Below, one piece after another: positions 48,327 to 55,486 of a DNA stretch of 55,486 bases (position 1 is its first letter; every line of letters starts with the position of its first letter). The stretch is from CAZBDU01 sp964490725 (GTDB lineage Bacteria; Spirochaetota; Spirochaetia; SZUA-6; DRHE01), in contig CAZBDU010000031.1 of the NCBI GenBank assembly GCA_964490725.1, positions 1 through 55,486 of the forward strand. The letters are read 5' to 3'. Below the pieces are notes generated by a model, which was not told the origin of the DNA, ran no database searches, and was given only the letters and a program-made list of their open reading frames with translations. The position numbers were made by a program, and so were the translations under genes.

Positions 48327-49298
48327 GTGAACGTCAACGAGGCGCTGCTGCGGGAGCGCGTCGACCCTTTTCTGACCCGCGAGACGCTGGGCAGGGTGGG
48401 CGCCGCCGTATACCGCCGGCCGGTCGCGGTGGAGGGGGCGCGCTCCCTCACCGGCGGCTGCTGGAACCGGGTGGTGGCGGTGCGCTTTGCCGGGGAGCTG
48501 CCCGACCTGGTGCTCAAGATCAGCCCGCGGAGCGGCGACCGGCGGCTGCTGCGCGAGCACGGGGTGCTGCGCGTGTTCGCCGATCGGACCCGCATGCCCG
48601 TGCCGGTGCCGCTTCTGGTGGATGCGGAGGAAGAGCTTCTCCCCGGGACCCTGCTGGTGATGTCACGCCTGCCGGGACGGGTGATGCACCAGGTCTTTGG
48701 CCAGCTTCCTCAGGCCGGCAGGGCGCGGGTGATGGCCCAGCTGGCCGCTCACGTGGTGGAGCTCCACGAGCAGCGCGGTCAGGGCTTTGGCGGGGTGGAG
48801 CTGCCGGCGGAGCGCCTCCTGCCGAGCTGGCCGGAGTTCTGGCTGCCCCGCTTCGACGCAGTGCTCGCCGAGATCTCCGCAAGCGGTCTGCTGCCGGTGG
48901 GGTTCCTCGATCAGGTGGCGAGGGTCCGCGAGCGCTTCGAGCCGGTGCTGGAGATCGGCGGTCGCAGCACCCTCACCCACTCCGACATCTGGAGCGGCAA
49001 CGTCATGATCGACGGCCAGGGCCGGGAGCCGGAAATCAGCGGCTTCATCGACATTCCCGGCTTCTGGGCGGACTACGCGCGGGAGCTGTCCTTCATGGAG
49101 ATGTTCGGCCTGGCGGATCGGCAGCTGTACCGGCGCTATGAGGAGGTGCATGCGCTGGACCACGGTTTCGAGCTGCGCAGGAGCATCTACAACCTGAAGA
49201 TGCACCTGAAGCACATCGCCATGTACCCCGGGGAGGCCTACTATCGCCGCGGTGCCGAGTCCTGCCTGCGGCACGTCAGGGGGGAGATCGGCGGGTGA
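48327..49298 (+). CDS. Fructosamine-kinase/aminoglycoside phosphotransferase-like protein
   Basis: A 323-residue kinase-fold protein from GTG at 48327, six nt after the ATPase gene. The ATP Lys is in LVLKISPRSGD. The catalytic loop is LTHSDIWSGNVMID (H-x-D-x4-N) and the metal Asp is in FIDIPGFWADYARELSFMEMFG. These two segments are close to fructosamine kinases, which phosphorylate glycated proteins or small sugars. Full-length specificity is not assured. Likely co-transcribed with the regulator. Confidence 0.78.
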   Translation: MNVNEALLRERVDPFLTRETLGRVGAAVYRRPVAVEGARSLTGGCWNRVVAVRFAGELPDLVLKISPRSGDRRLLREHGVLRVFADRTRMPVPVPLLVDAEEELLPGTLLVMSRLPGRVMHQVFGQLPQAGRARVMAQLAAHVVELHEQRGQGFGGVELPAERLLPSWPEFWLPRFDAVLAEISASGLLPVGFLDQVARVRERFEPVLEIGGRSTLTHSDIWSGNVMIDGQGREPEISGFIDIPGFWADYARELSFMEMFGLADRQLYRRYEEVHALDHGFELRRSIYNLKMHLKHIAMYPGEAYYRRGAESCLRHVRGEIGG

Positions 49299-49327
49299 GG
49301 GGCCGGTCAGGCCTGCCTGCAAGCGGC

Positions 49328-49353
49328 TCGGGCTGCCTGCAGGCGGCCCGAGA
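49328..49353. terminator. Hairpin between convergent operons (possible bidirectional terminator)
   Basis: CTCGGGCTGCC and GGCGGCCCGAG form an 11-bp stem with one wobble pair and a TGCA loop. It lies between the kinase gene and the 3' end of the SUF operon. It has no clear T-run on either side. It overlaps a near-duplicate 20-bp tandem repeat (49314-49353, 17 of 20 identical). Confidence 0.4.
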
Positions 49354-49485
49354 AGTGATGGATGCAGCTCGTTCCGATCTGGCGGAAAGTCTAACGGAAA
49401 GCGCCGGGGCCCTGCTGCTGCGCGCCGGGGGCCGGCAGCGGTCCTGTGCCGCCGCGTGGCCGCCGCCGCGCGTGACCGCGCGTTC

Positions 49486-49914
49486 TCAGTCGCCGGGTAG
49501 GGAGGCCAGCGCCGCGTGCCAGGCCAGCGTGGCGCACTTCACCCGTACGGGGTAGCGGATCACCCCGCCGAAGGCCGCCAGGTCGTCCATCGTCTCCAGG
49601 GTCTGCGCCGGCAGCTCTCCCCGCATCGTGCGGATGAACCGCTCCGCGCGCTCCCGGGCCTCCGCCACCGTCAGTCCTGCGAGCTGCTCGGTCATGATCG
49701 AGGCGGAGGCGGTGCTGATGGCGCATCCCCTGCCGTCGAATCGCACCGCCGTCACCCGACCGTCCGGGTCCACAGTCACCTCCACCTTGAAGGAGTCGCC
49801 GCAGGCCGGGTTTTCGTGCACCGCCTCCTCCGGCAGGTGGGCCAGAGAGGCCGCACCGCGGGGATTGCGGTAGTGGTCCAGGATGATTTCCTGGTAGAGG
49901 TCCTCGAAGCTCAC
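49486..49914 (-). CDS. sufU: SufU-type Fe-S scaffold/sulfur-transfer protein
   Basis: A 142-residue protein from GTG at 49914, overlapping sufS by 4 nt. It has the SufU/IscU metal ligands: ENPACGDSF (Cys and Asp), DGRGCAISTASAS and VKCATLAWHAAL. A roughly 18-residue segment between the second and third Cys motifs (GLTVAEARERAERFIRTM) is the SufU-specific insertion. SufU accepts persulfide from SufS through a Zn-dependent swap. Last gene of the SUF operon. Confidence 0.9.
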   Translation of the reverse strand: MSFEDLYQEIILDHYRNPRGAASLAHLPEEAVHENPACGDSFKVEVTVDPDGRVTAVRFDGRGCAISTASASIMTEQLAGLTVAEARERAERFIRTMRGELPAQTLETMDDLAAFGGVIRYPVRVKCATLAWHAALASLPGD

Positions 49915-51200
49915 GGGGCGAACAGCTTCGCCGCCCGCTCCAGGCCGTCCGCCAGGCGGTCTATCTCTTCGGGGGTATTGTAGAAGTAGATGCTGGCCCG
50001 GCTCAGGGCTGCCACTCCCAGCCGCCGCATCAGGGGCTGGGCGCAGTGGTGCCCGGCCCGCACCGCCACTCCGTAGCGGTCCAGCACCTGGGCCACGTCG
50101 TGGGGATGCAGGTCCCCCAGGGCGAAGGAGAGCACGCCGCCGCGCTCCTCCGGGCCGGGTGGTCCGTAGAGGATCAGCCCGGACACGGCCTGGAGCCGCT
50201 CCAGGGCGTAGGCGGTGAGCTCCTTCTCGTAGGCGGCTATGTTCTCCATGCCCAGCTCCGTGAGGTAGTCCACCGCCGCTCCCAGGGCGATGGCTCCCGA
50301 AACGTCGGGGGTGCCCGCTTCGAACTTGTGCGGCGGCTCCGCCCAGGTGGCGTGGTCGGGCCACACCGCCCGGATCATCTCCCCGCCTCCCATGTAGGGA
50401 GGCATCTGCTCCAGCAGCTCCCACCGCGCCCACAGGGCGCCGATCCCCGTGGGGCCGCACATCTTGTGGCCCGATAGGGCCAGGAAGTCGCAGCCCAGCT
50501 CCTGCACGTTCACGGGCATGTGGGGCACCGACTGCGCCCCGTCCACCAGCACCAGCGCTCCCCGGCGGTGGGCCACCTCCGCCAGGGGGGCCACCTGGTT
50601 CACGGTGCCGAAGACGTTGGACAGCTGGGTGAGCGCCAGCAGCCGGACCCGCCCGTCCAGCAGCTCCTCCGCCCGGCCCGGCGAAAGCCGGCCGTGGGAG
50701 TCGAAGGGGATGAAGCGCAGGGCGCAGCCGCGCTCGGCGCAGGCGAGCTGCCAGGGAATCAGGTTGCTGTGATGCTCCATCTCGGTGAGCAGAACCACGT
50801 CCCCCTCACGGAGGAAGCTCCTTCCCCAGGAGGAGGCCACCAGGTTGATGGCCTCGGTGGCGCCCCTGGTGAAGACCACTTCCCCGGCGGCGGCCGCACC
50901 GATGAAGCGCGCCACCTTGCCGCGCGCCTCCTCGAAGGCCGCCGTGGCCTCCTCCCCCAGGGTGTGGAGCGCCCGGTGGACGTTGCTGTTGCTGGTCTCG
51001 TAGAAGCGGCGCAGCGCCTCCAGCACCGCCCGGGGCTTCTGCGTGGTGGCGGCGTTGTCCAGATAGGCCAGGGGCCTGCCGGCCACCCTGCGGTCCAGGA
51101 TGGGGAAATCCCGCCGCACGCTCTCGACGCTGCGCCCGCCGATCTTCGCTTCCCGCAGCGCGGCCCGCGTCGCGGCCGTGGGCGCTCTTACCTCTCCCAT
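49911..51200 (-). CDS. sufS: Cysteine desulfurase SufS
   Basis: A 429-residue group II desulfurase that releases sulfur from cysteine for cluster assembly. PLP Lys lies in LALSGHKMCGPTGIG; the catalytic Cys is in AVRAGHHCAQPLM near residue 380. YLDNAATTQKPRAVLEAL and FTRGATEAINLVASSW are group II hallmarks. The ATG at 51200 overlaps the Rieske gene end by 13 nt; upstream open sequence antiparallels that gene and is ignored. SufS is paired with SufU. Confidence 0.93.
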   Translation of the reverse strand: MGEVRAPTAATRAALREAKIGGRSVESVRRDFPILDRRVAGRPLAYLDNAATTQKPRAVLEALRRFYETSNSNVHRALHTLGEEATAAFEEARGKVARFIGAAAAGEVVFTRGATEAINLVASSWGRSFLREGDVVLLTEMEHHSNLIPWQLACAERGCALRFIPFDSHGRLSPGRAEELLDGRVRLLALTQLSNVFGTVNQVAPLAEVAHRRGALVLVDGAQSVPHMPVNVQELGCDFLALSGHKMCGPTGIGALWARWELLEQMPPYMGGGEMIRAVWPDHATWAEPPHKFEAGTPDVSGAIALGAAVDYLTELGMENIAAYEKELTAYALERLQAVSGLILYGPPGPEERGGVLSFALGDLHPHDVAQVLDRYGVAVRAGHHCAQPLMRRLGVAALSRASIYFYNTPEEIDRLADGLERAAKLFAP

Positions 51201-51496
51201 TGGATGTAGATCCCCCCGTCTTCCACCTTCACCGGGTAGGTGCCTACCGGTTTCGTCGCGGGAAGACCCGTGACCTGTCCGGTGGCGATGTTGAAGCGCG
51301 AGCCGTGCTTGGGGCAGTACACCTCCCCGGCCCACACCTCTCCCTCGGAGAGGCGGGAGTACTCGTGGGAGCACACGTCGTCCAGGGCATAGAGGCCCTC
51401 CTGGGTGCGGAACAGGGCTATCAGGTGGCCGTCCACCTCAACGCTCATGGCCTCCTCCAGCTCCTCCTCATCCGCCACCCGCATCCACTCAGCCAT
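51188..51496 (-). CDS. Rieske-type [2Fe-2S] ferredoxin in the SUF operon
   Basis: A 102-residue NirD-like Rieske protein. The cluster motif is C-S-H in LDDVCSHEYSRLSEG and C-P-K-H-G in EVYCPKHGSRFNIATGQ (CxH...CxxH). Sequence ends PVKVEDGGIYIQWER. It may donate electrons during Fe-S assembly. Its place between sufD and sufS, overlapping both (8 nt and 13 nt), is stronger evidence of a SUF role than the sequence itself. Confidence 0.87.
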   Translation of the reverse strand: MAEWMRVADEEELEEAMSVEVDGHLIALFRTQEGLYALDDVCSHEYSRLSEGEVWAGEVYCPKHGSRFNIATGQVTGLPATKPVGTYPVKVEDGGIYIQWER

Positions 51497-52811
51497 CCCC
51501 GCCGCGCCCCTCGAGCAGGCGCCTGTGCACCCGCCGGAGGACGTGGTCCCGGAAGCCCGCGGGGCTGCGGTCCAGCACGTCTTCGAAGAAGCCCACCACC
51601 AGCATGTCCCGGGCTTCCGCCGGAGACAGCCCCCGGCTCATCAGGTAGAAAAGCTGATCGGCGTCGATGCGGCCGGTGGTGGACCCGTGGGTGCAGCGCA
51701 CGTCGTTGTTCTCGATGCGCAGACTGGGGATGGAGTCCGCCCGGGCGCCGTCGTTGAGGATCAGGTTCTTGTTGCTCAGGTAAGCGTCGGTGCGGGCCGC
51801 ACCGGGGCAGACCTCGATCAGCCCCTGGTACACCGTGCGCGCCGCATCCTGCACCGCTCCCTTGTAGTAGGCGCGGCTGACGGCCTGGGGCGCCAGGTGG
51901 CGCTGCACGGTGCGGATGTCTAGGTGCTGCTCCCGGTCCGAGAAGTAGACCCCGTTCAGATGGGCCTCGGCCCCGGGGCCCGAGAGATCGCAGTCCAGCC
52001 GGCTCCTGGTGAGGCTCGCTCCCAGGGAGGCGTCGGTGTGGGTGAGGCTGGCGTCACGGTTCACCTCGGCGCGGCCGTGACGGAAGTACAGGGCGCCGTC
52101 GGCCAGATCCTGGAGCTCGTGGTAGCGCAGCGCCGAGGCGGGCCCCAAGCGCAGCTCCAGCGCGGCGTTGCAGAGCAGCTTTCCCTCCCCCAGGAGGCGG
52201 CTCTCCACGGTGGCCCGCGCTCCCTCCTCCAGCAGCACCACGATGTGGGGGCCGGTGAGGGAGCCCTCGCCCTGCTCGTTAAGGGAGATCAGCAGCGGCT
52301 CGGCCACCTCCACGAAGGGTGGCACGTAAAGCACCGCCCCGTGGCTCCACAGCGCGTAGTGCCAGGCCTGCAGGCGGTTGTCCAGGGCCTCGATCCCGCG
52401 GGCGAAGAGCTCCTCCAGTGGCTCGGCCAGCTCGGTCAGCGCCCGGCGGAGCGGGAGCAGGCGCACCCCCCGGGCGGCCACCTCCTCCCGCAGCCAGCCC
52501 GTGCCCTCGGCGCCGCGGTCCAGGCGCAGGAAGCCCGCGTACCCGTCCTCGGCCTGGCTCGGGGCGGCTGCCGGGCGGTCCGTGGCCGCCGGCAGGTAGG
52601 AGTCCAGCTCCAGGCGCGACAGGTCCGTGCGGCGCCACTCCTCCTCCTGAGGGGTAGGCCAGTCCAGCGCCAGGAAGCGCTCCCAGGCCCGGCGGCGCAA
52701 CTGCCTCATCCACTCCGGCTCCCCCCTTCCTGCAAAGGCGGCGGGCAGCGCCTCGTTTCGGCGCTCCGCCACCGTGGCGGTCGTGTCGTTCCGCATGGGC
52801 TCCTCCCTCAT
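51489..52811 (-). CDS. sufD: SufD scaffold subunit
   Basis: A 440-residue SufD protein, partner of SufB in the SufBC2D scaffold. The conserved C-terminal core is present: GSTTGRIDADQLFYLMSRGLSPAEARDMLVVGFFEDVLDR, with the His-containing loop NNDVRCTHGST. The N-terminus is charged and less conserved (EPEWMRQLRRRAWERFLALDWPTPQEEEWRRTDLSRL). It overlaps sufB by 1-4 nt (ATGA) and the Rieske gene by 8 nt. Confidence 0.92.
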   Translation of the reverse strand: MREEPMRNDTTATVAERRNEALPAAFAGRGEPEWMRQLRRRAWERFLALDWPTPQEEEWRRTDLSRLELDSYLPAATDRPAAAPSQAEDGYAGFLRLDRGAEGTGWLREEVAARGVRLLPLRRALTELAEPLEELFARGIEALDNRLQAWHYALWSHGAVLYVPPFVEVAEPLLISLNEQGEGSLTGPHIVVLLEEGARATVESRLLGEGKLLCNAALELRLGPASALRYHELQDLADGALYFRHGRAEVNRDASLTHTDASLGASLTRSRLDCDLSGPGAEAHLNGVYFSDREQHLDIRTVQRHLAPQAVSRAYYKGAVQDAARTVYQGLIEVCPGAARTDAYLSNKNLILNDGARADSIPSLRIENNDVRCTHGSTTGRIDADQLFYLMSRGLSPAEARDMLVVGFFEDVLDRSPAGFRDHVLRRVHRRLLEGRGGDG

Positions 52812-54211
52812 CAGCCCACCGAGCCTTCCATCTCCAGCTCGATGAGGCGGTTCAGCTCCACCGCGTACTCCATGGGCAGCTTCTTCACCAGCGGGTCAAG
52901 GAAGCCGTTGATGATCATCAGGGAGGCCGCCTGCTCGGTGAGGCCGCGGCTCATCAGGTAGAAGAGCTGATCCTCGCTGATGCGGCTCACCCGCGCCTCG
53001 TGCTCCACGGAGACATCGTCGGACTCGATCTCCATGTAGGGGAACGTGTTGCTGGTGGAGCGCTCGTCCAGGATCAGGGCGTCGCAGACCACCCGCGAGC
53101 GGATCCCCTTCAGGCCTTCCTCCACTTTCAACAGCCCCCGGTAGCTGGCCACCCCGCCGTCCTTGCTGATGCTCTTGGAGGTGATCACCGAGGTGGTGTT
53201 GCCGGCGACGTGCACCGCCTTGCCGCCGGTGTCCTGCTGCTGCCCCTTGCCGGCGAAGGCGATGGACAGCACCTCTCCGTGGGCCCCCTGGCCCATCAGA
53301 TAGACCGACGGGTACTTCATGGTGCGCTTGGAGCCGATGTTGCCGTCCACCCACTCCACCGTGGCCTCCTCGTGCGCCACGGCGCGCTTGGTCACCAGGT
53401 TGTACACGTCGTTGGACCAGTTCTGGATCGTGGTGTAGCGCACGCGGGCGCCCCGCTTGGCGATGATCTCCACCACCGCGCTGTGCAGGCTCTCGGTGGT
53501 GTAGATCGGCGCGGTGCAGCCCTCGATGTAGTGGACGAAGCTCCCCTCGTCGGCGATGATCAGGGTGCGCTCGAACTGCCCGAAGTTCTTGGCGTTGATG
53601 CGGAAGTAGGCCTGCAGGGGGATGTCCACCTTGACCCCCGGCGGCACGTAGATGAAGCTCCCCCCGGACCAGACCGCGCTGTTCAGAGCGGCGAACTTGT
53701 TGTCCAGGAAGGGGATCACCGTGCCGAAGTGCTCGCGCACCAGGTCCGGGTGCTCCCGCACCGCCGTCTCGGGATCGCAGAAGATGACTCCCTTGCGGGA
53801 CAGCTCCTCCTTGATGCTGTGGTAGACCACCTCCGAGTCGTACTGCGCCCCCACTCCGGCCAGGAACTTGCGCTCCGCCTCGGGGATGCCCAGCCGGTCG
53901 AAGGTCTCCTTGATGTTGGCGGGCACCTCATCCCAGCTGCGCTGCTGGGCCTCGGTGGGCTTGGCGTAGTAGTAGATGTTGTCGAAATCCAGCTCCGAGA
54001 GATCCGCGCCCCAGTTGGGCATCGGCTTCTTGCGGAAGGCCTTCAGGGAGCGCAGCCGGAACTGGCGCATCCAGTCGGGCTCGCCCTTGTGCTCGGAGAT
54101 GGCCTCCACCACCTTCTCGTCCAGACCCCTGCGGGTCTTGAACACCGACTGATCGGGATAGTAGAACCCTGCCTTATATTCGAAATCAAGAACGGGCGTT
54201 TGCGGCTTCAT
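52811..54211 (-). CDS. sufB: SufB scaffold subunit
   Basis: A 466-residue SufB, the main Fe-S scaffold subunit. Highly conserved blocks are GVIFCDPETAVREHPDLV, the beta-helix ADEGSFVHYIEGCTAPIY, NWSNDVYNLVTKRAVAHEEATVEWVDGNIGSKRTMKYP and SISKDGGVASYRG. The C-terminus repeats VSVEHEARVSRISEDQLFYLMSRGL. It overlaps sufC by 26 nt at its 5' end. Confidence 0.95.
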   Translation of the reverse strand: MKPQTPVLDFEYKAGFYYPDQSVFKTRRGLDEKVVEAISEHKGEPDWMRQFRLRSLKAFRKKPMPNWGADLSELDFDNIYYYAKPTEAQQRSWDEVPANIKETFDRLGIPEAERKFLAGVGAQYDSEVVYHSIKEELSRKGVIFCDPETAVREHPDLVREHFGTVIPFLDNKFAALNSAVWSGGSFIYVPPGVKVDIPLQAYFRINAKNFGQFERTLIIADEGSFVHYIEGCTAPIYTTESLHSAVVEIIAKRGARVRYTTIQNWSNDVYNLVTKRAVAHEEATVEWVDGNIGSKRTMKYPSVYLMGQGAHGEVLSIAFAGKGQQQDTGGKAVHVAGNTTSVITSKSISKDGGVASYRGLLKVEEGLKGIRSRVVCDALILDERSTSNTFPYMEIESDDVSVEHEARVSRISEDQLFYLMSRGLTEQAASLMIINGFLDPLVKKLPMEYAVELNRLIELEMEGSVG

Positions 54212-54971
54212 GAGCTTCCTCCTCGATACCGTACTGGCGGCGCACCCAGTCGTAGCCCTTCTCTTCCAGGGTCTCCACCAGGTCGCTGCCTCCCGAGGTG
54301 ACGATCCGGCCGCGGTACATGATGTGCACGTAGTCCGGCCGGATGTGATTGAGGATGCGCTGGTAGTGGGTGATGATCAGGGCGCCGAAGTCCTCTCCCC
54401 GCAGCCGGTTCACGCCCCTGGCCACTACTTTGAGCGCGTCGATGTCCAGCCCGGAGTCCGTCTCGTCCAGGATGGCGAAGGCGGGTTCCAGCAGCAGCAT
54501 CTGCAGGATTTCCATGCGCTTCTTCTCGCCACCGGAAAAGCCCTGGTTCAGGTAGCGGTTGATGAAGTCCTGGTCCATCTCCATGAAGTCCATCGCCTCG
54601 CGCAGCTCCTTGATGTAGGCGCTGACGTTGAAGCGTCCGCCTCTTCGCAGCTCCAGCGCCCTCTTCAGGAACTTGCCGACGGTCACCCCCGCTATCTCCA
54701 TCGGATACTGGAAGGCCAGGAAAGCGCCGCGCAGGGCGCGCTCGTGCGGCTCCAGGGCCAGGAAGTCCTCGCCGTCCAGGGACACCGCGCCCCCGGTGAC
54801 TTCGAAGGAGGGATGCCCCATCAGCACGTTGGCCAGGGTACTCTTTCCCGAGCCGTTGGGGCCCATCAGCGCGTGCACCTCACCGCTTCTGAGGGTCAGG
54901 TTGATGCCCAGCAGGATGGGCTTGTCCTCGATCCGCGCCTGCAGGTCACAGATTTCCAGTGTTCTTTTCAT
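54186..54971 (-). CDS. sufC: SufC ATPase
   Basis: A 261-residue ABC ATPase of the SufBCD complex. Walker A GPNGSGKST, SufC-specific MGHPSFEVTGGAVSLDGEDFLALEPHERALRGAFLAFQYPMEIAGVTVGKFL, signature GFSGGEKKRMEILQMLL, Walker B FAILDETDSGLDIDAL and H-loop ITHYQRIL are all intact. It drives scaffold opening for cluster assembly. Confidence 0.95.
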   Translation of the reverse strand: MKRTLEICDLQARIEDKPILLGINLTLRSGEVHALMGPNGSGKSTLANVLMGHPSFEVTGGAVSLDGEDFLALEPHERALRGAFLAFQYPMEIAGVTVGKFLKRALELRRGGRFNVSAYIKELREAMDFMEMDQDFINRYLNQGFSGGEKKRMEILQMLLLEPAFAILDETDSGLDIDALKVVARGVNRLRGEDFGALIITHYQRILNHIRPDYVHIMYRGRIVTSGGSDLVETLEEKGYDWVRRQYGIEEEAHEAANARS

Positions 54972-55002
54972 GGCGTTCTTCCCTCGCTCCTTGTCGCGGG
55001 AT

Positions 55003-55314
55003 TCAGATGGGGTAGCCGAGGCTGATGCGCGCCTCCTCGCTCATGCGTTCGGGACCCCAGAGGGGCTCCCACACGAGCTCCGCTGTGATGCGGGGGACAC
55101 CGAGCCGGCTCCACAGAACGGTGGTGATGTCCTGGCGGATCTGGTCCCCCAGGGGACAGCCGGGATAGGTGAGGGTGTACTCCACCCGGATACCGTCCCC
55201 GGAGAGGTCCAGGCCGTAGACCAGACCCAGGTCCACGATGTTGATGCCCAGCTCGGGGTCGAAGACCTCTTTCAGCGCCTCATACACCCGTTCTTCGCTA
55301 ACCTTCACTCCCAC
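55003..55314 (-). CDS. sufT: SufT-like MIP18/DUF59 protein
   Basis: A 103-residue MIP18-type protein: VYEALKEVFDPELGINIVDLGLVYGLDLSGDGIRVEYTLTYPGCPLGDQIRQDI. The TxxxCP motif is TLTYPGCPLG with the conserved Cys. Such proteins help insert or mature Fe-S clusters; association with suf genes supports the SufT name. It is the first gene of the operon, 31 nt before sufC. Confidence 0.88.
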   Translation of the reverse strand: MGVKVSEERVYEALKEVFDPELGINIVDLGLVYGLDLSGDGIRVEYTLTYPGCPLGDQIRQDITTVLWSRLGVPRITAELVWEPLWGPERMSEEARISLGYPI

Positions 55315-55336
55315 CGCTTTCCCTCGAGGATTTCTG

Positions 55337-55370
55337 ATTATAAGGTTACTAACCTTATAATTTTTGTCAA
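55337..55370 (-). promoter_or_regulatory. SUF operon promoter region with perfect 25-bp palindrome
   Basis: ATTATAAGGTT-N3-AACCTTATAAT (55337-55361) is a perfect 11-bp inverted repeat with a 3-nt centre. Just upstream on the minus strand is TTGACA (55370-55365), and TATAAT lies within the palindrome (55342-55337). The spacing is 22 bp, longer than usual, so the promoter may need an activator or a different -10. The palindrome is a strong operator candidate 23 bp before sufT. No regulator gene is adjacent within the window; an Rrf2-class protein is one possible binder. Confidence 0.7.
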
Positions 55371-55380
55371 GTTCAAAACC

Positions 55381-55486
55381 GCGGCCCGGTGCGTCCTGCG
55401 GCCCGGTGCGTCCTGCGGCCCGGTGCGTCCTGCGGCCCGGTGCGTCCTGCGGCCCGGTGCGTCCTGCGGCCCGGTGCGTCCTGCGG
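55381..55486. repeat. 17-bp tandem repeat reaching the window end
   Basis: The unit GCGGCCCGGTGCGTCCT is repeated six times without a mismatch, plus a 4-nt start of a seventh. It lies upstream of the SUF operon, beyond the palindrome. The array is cut by the end of the window, so its true length is unknown. No coding sense is evident: the unit is not a multiple of three. Confidence 0.9.

Noticed and set aside
55381..55486. CRISPR array
   Set aside because: Units are head-to-tail 17-mers with no spacers between them.

Overview
The window is GC-rich bacterial chromosome, roughly two-thirds G+C by eye, with tightly packed genes, many 1-26 nt gene overlaps and frequent GTG/TTG starts. The source is a draft scaffold: there is a run of Ns at 39410-39419 beside a homopolymer tract, and the window ends inside a 17-bp tandem repeat. 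Several traits fit a spirochaete-like organism: a periplasmic binding protein with a cysteine-less signal peptide ending FAGGQ, small outer-membrane-barrel proteins with Ala/Ser-rich leaders, and an ATPase/cyclic-nucleotide regulator fusion. I saw no rRNA or tRNA gene, insertion sequence, phage or CRISPR, so taxonomy is an inference.

Layout, left to right. 1-3.1 kb: tail of an RNA-uracil methyltransferase, then an Rrf2-type regulator with O-acetylhomoserine sulfhydrylase and cysteine synthase (sulfur assimilation). 3.2-7.8 kb: three short-chain dehydrogenase-like proteins, one with its catalytic residues replaced, a CPBP-type membrane protein and a glycosyltransferase. 7.8-10.3 kb: an outer-membrane protein and a membrane/PAS sensor with a Cys-rich tail. 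10.3-12.9 kb: a four-gene ECF-type metal transporter behind a NikR-like operator, so probably for nickel. 13.4-19.4 kb: a complete branched-chain amino-acid ABC transporter (HMGF, a DUF4382 lipoprotein, then the binding protein). 19.5-24.4 kb: a PII-like protein and an EIIA-like protein leading an eight-gene Mrp/Mbh-type cation antiporter module that lacks the large MrpA/ND5-like subunit. 24.4-25.8 kb: a dead cation-diffusion-facilitator gene and a divergent acyltransferase behind an inverted-repeat promoter.

25.9-27.7 kb: pyrK-pyrD. 27.7-30.0 kb, minus strand: the tiny ribosomal protein THX, a PilZ protein and a membrane adenylate/guanylate cyclase. 30.1-37.9 kb: a large coiled-coil membrane protein behind its own inverted repeat, then a minus-strand pair made of a CARDB-repeat lipoprotein and a probable envelope protein. 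38.0-39.4 kb: a radical SAM gene whose 5' end is lost in the scaffold gap. 39.5-42.1 kb: a polyamine operon (pyruvoyl arginine decarboxylase, agmatinase, deoxyhypusine-synthase homologue) predicted to run arginine -> agmatine -> putrescine -> a longer polyamine. 42.2-46.9 kb: VIT1/CCC1-type, MATE and MMPL/RND transporters. 47.0-49.3 kb: the ATPase/cNMP-binding fusion and a fructosamine-kinase-like kinase. 49.5-55.3 kb, minus strand: a seven-gene SUF iron-sulfur operon (sufT-like, C, B, D, a Rieske protein, S, U) behind a perfect 25-bp palindrome.

The most useful new observations are the cis-regulatory repeats (10357, 24973, 30101, 55337), the tetrad-less SDR, the MrpA-less antiporter with PII/EIIA partners, and the polyamine operon. 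Everything here was read by eye; no database search was run.
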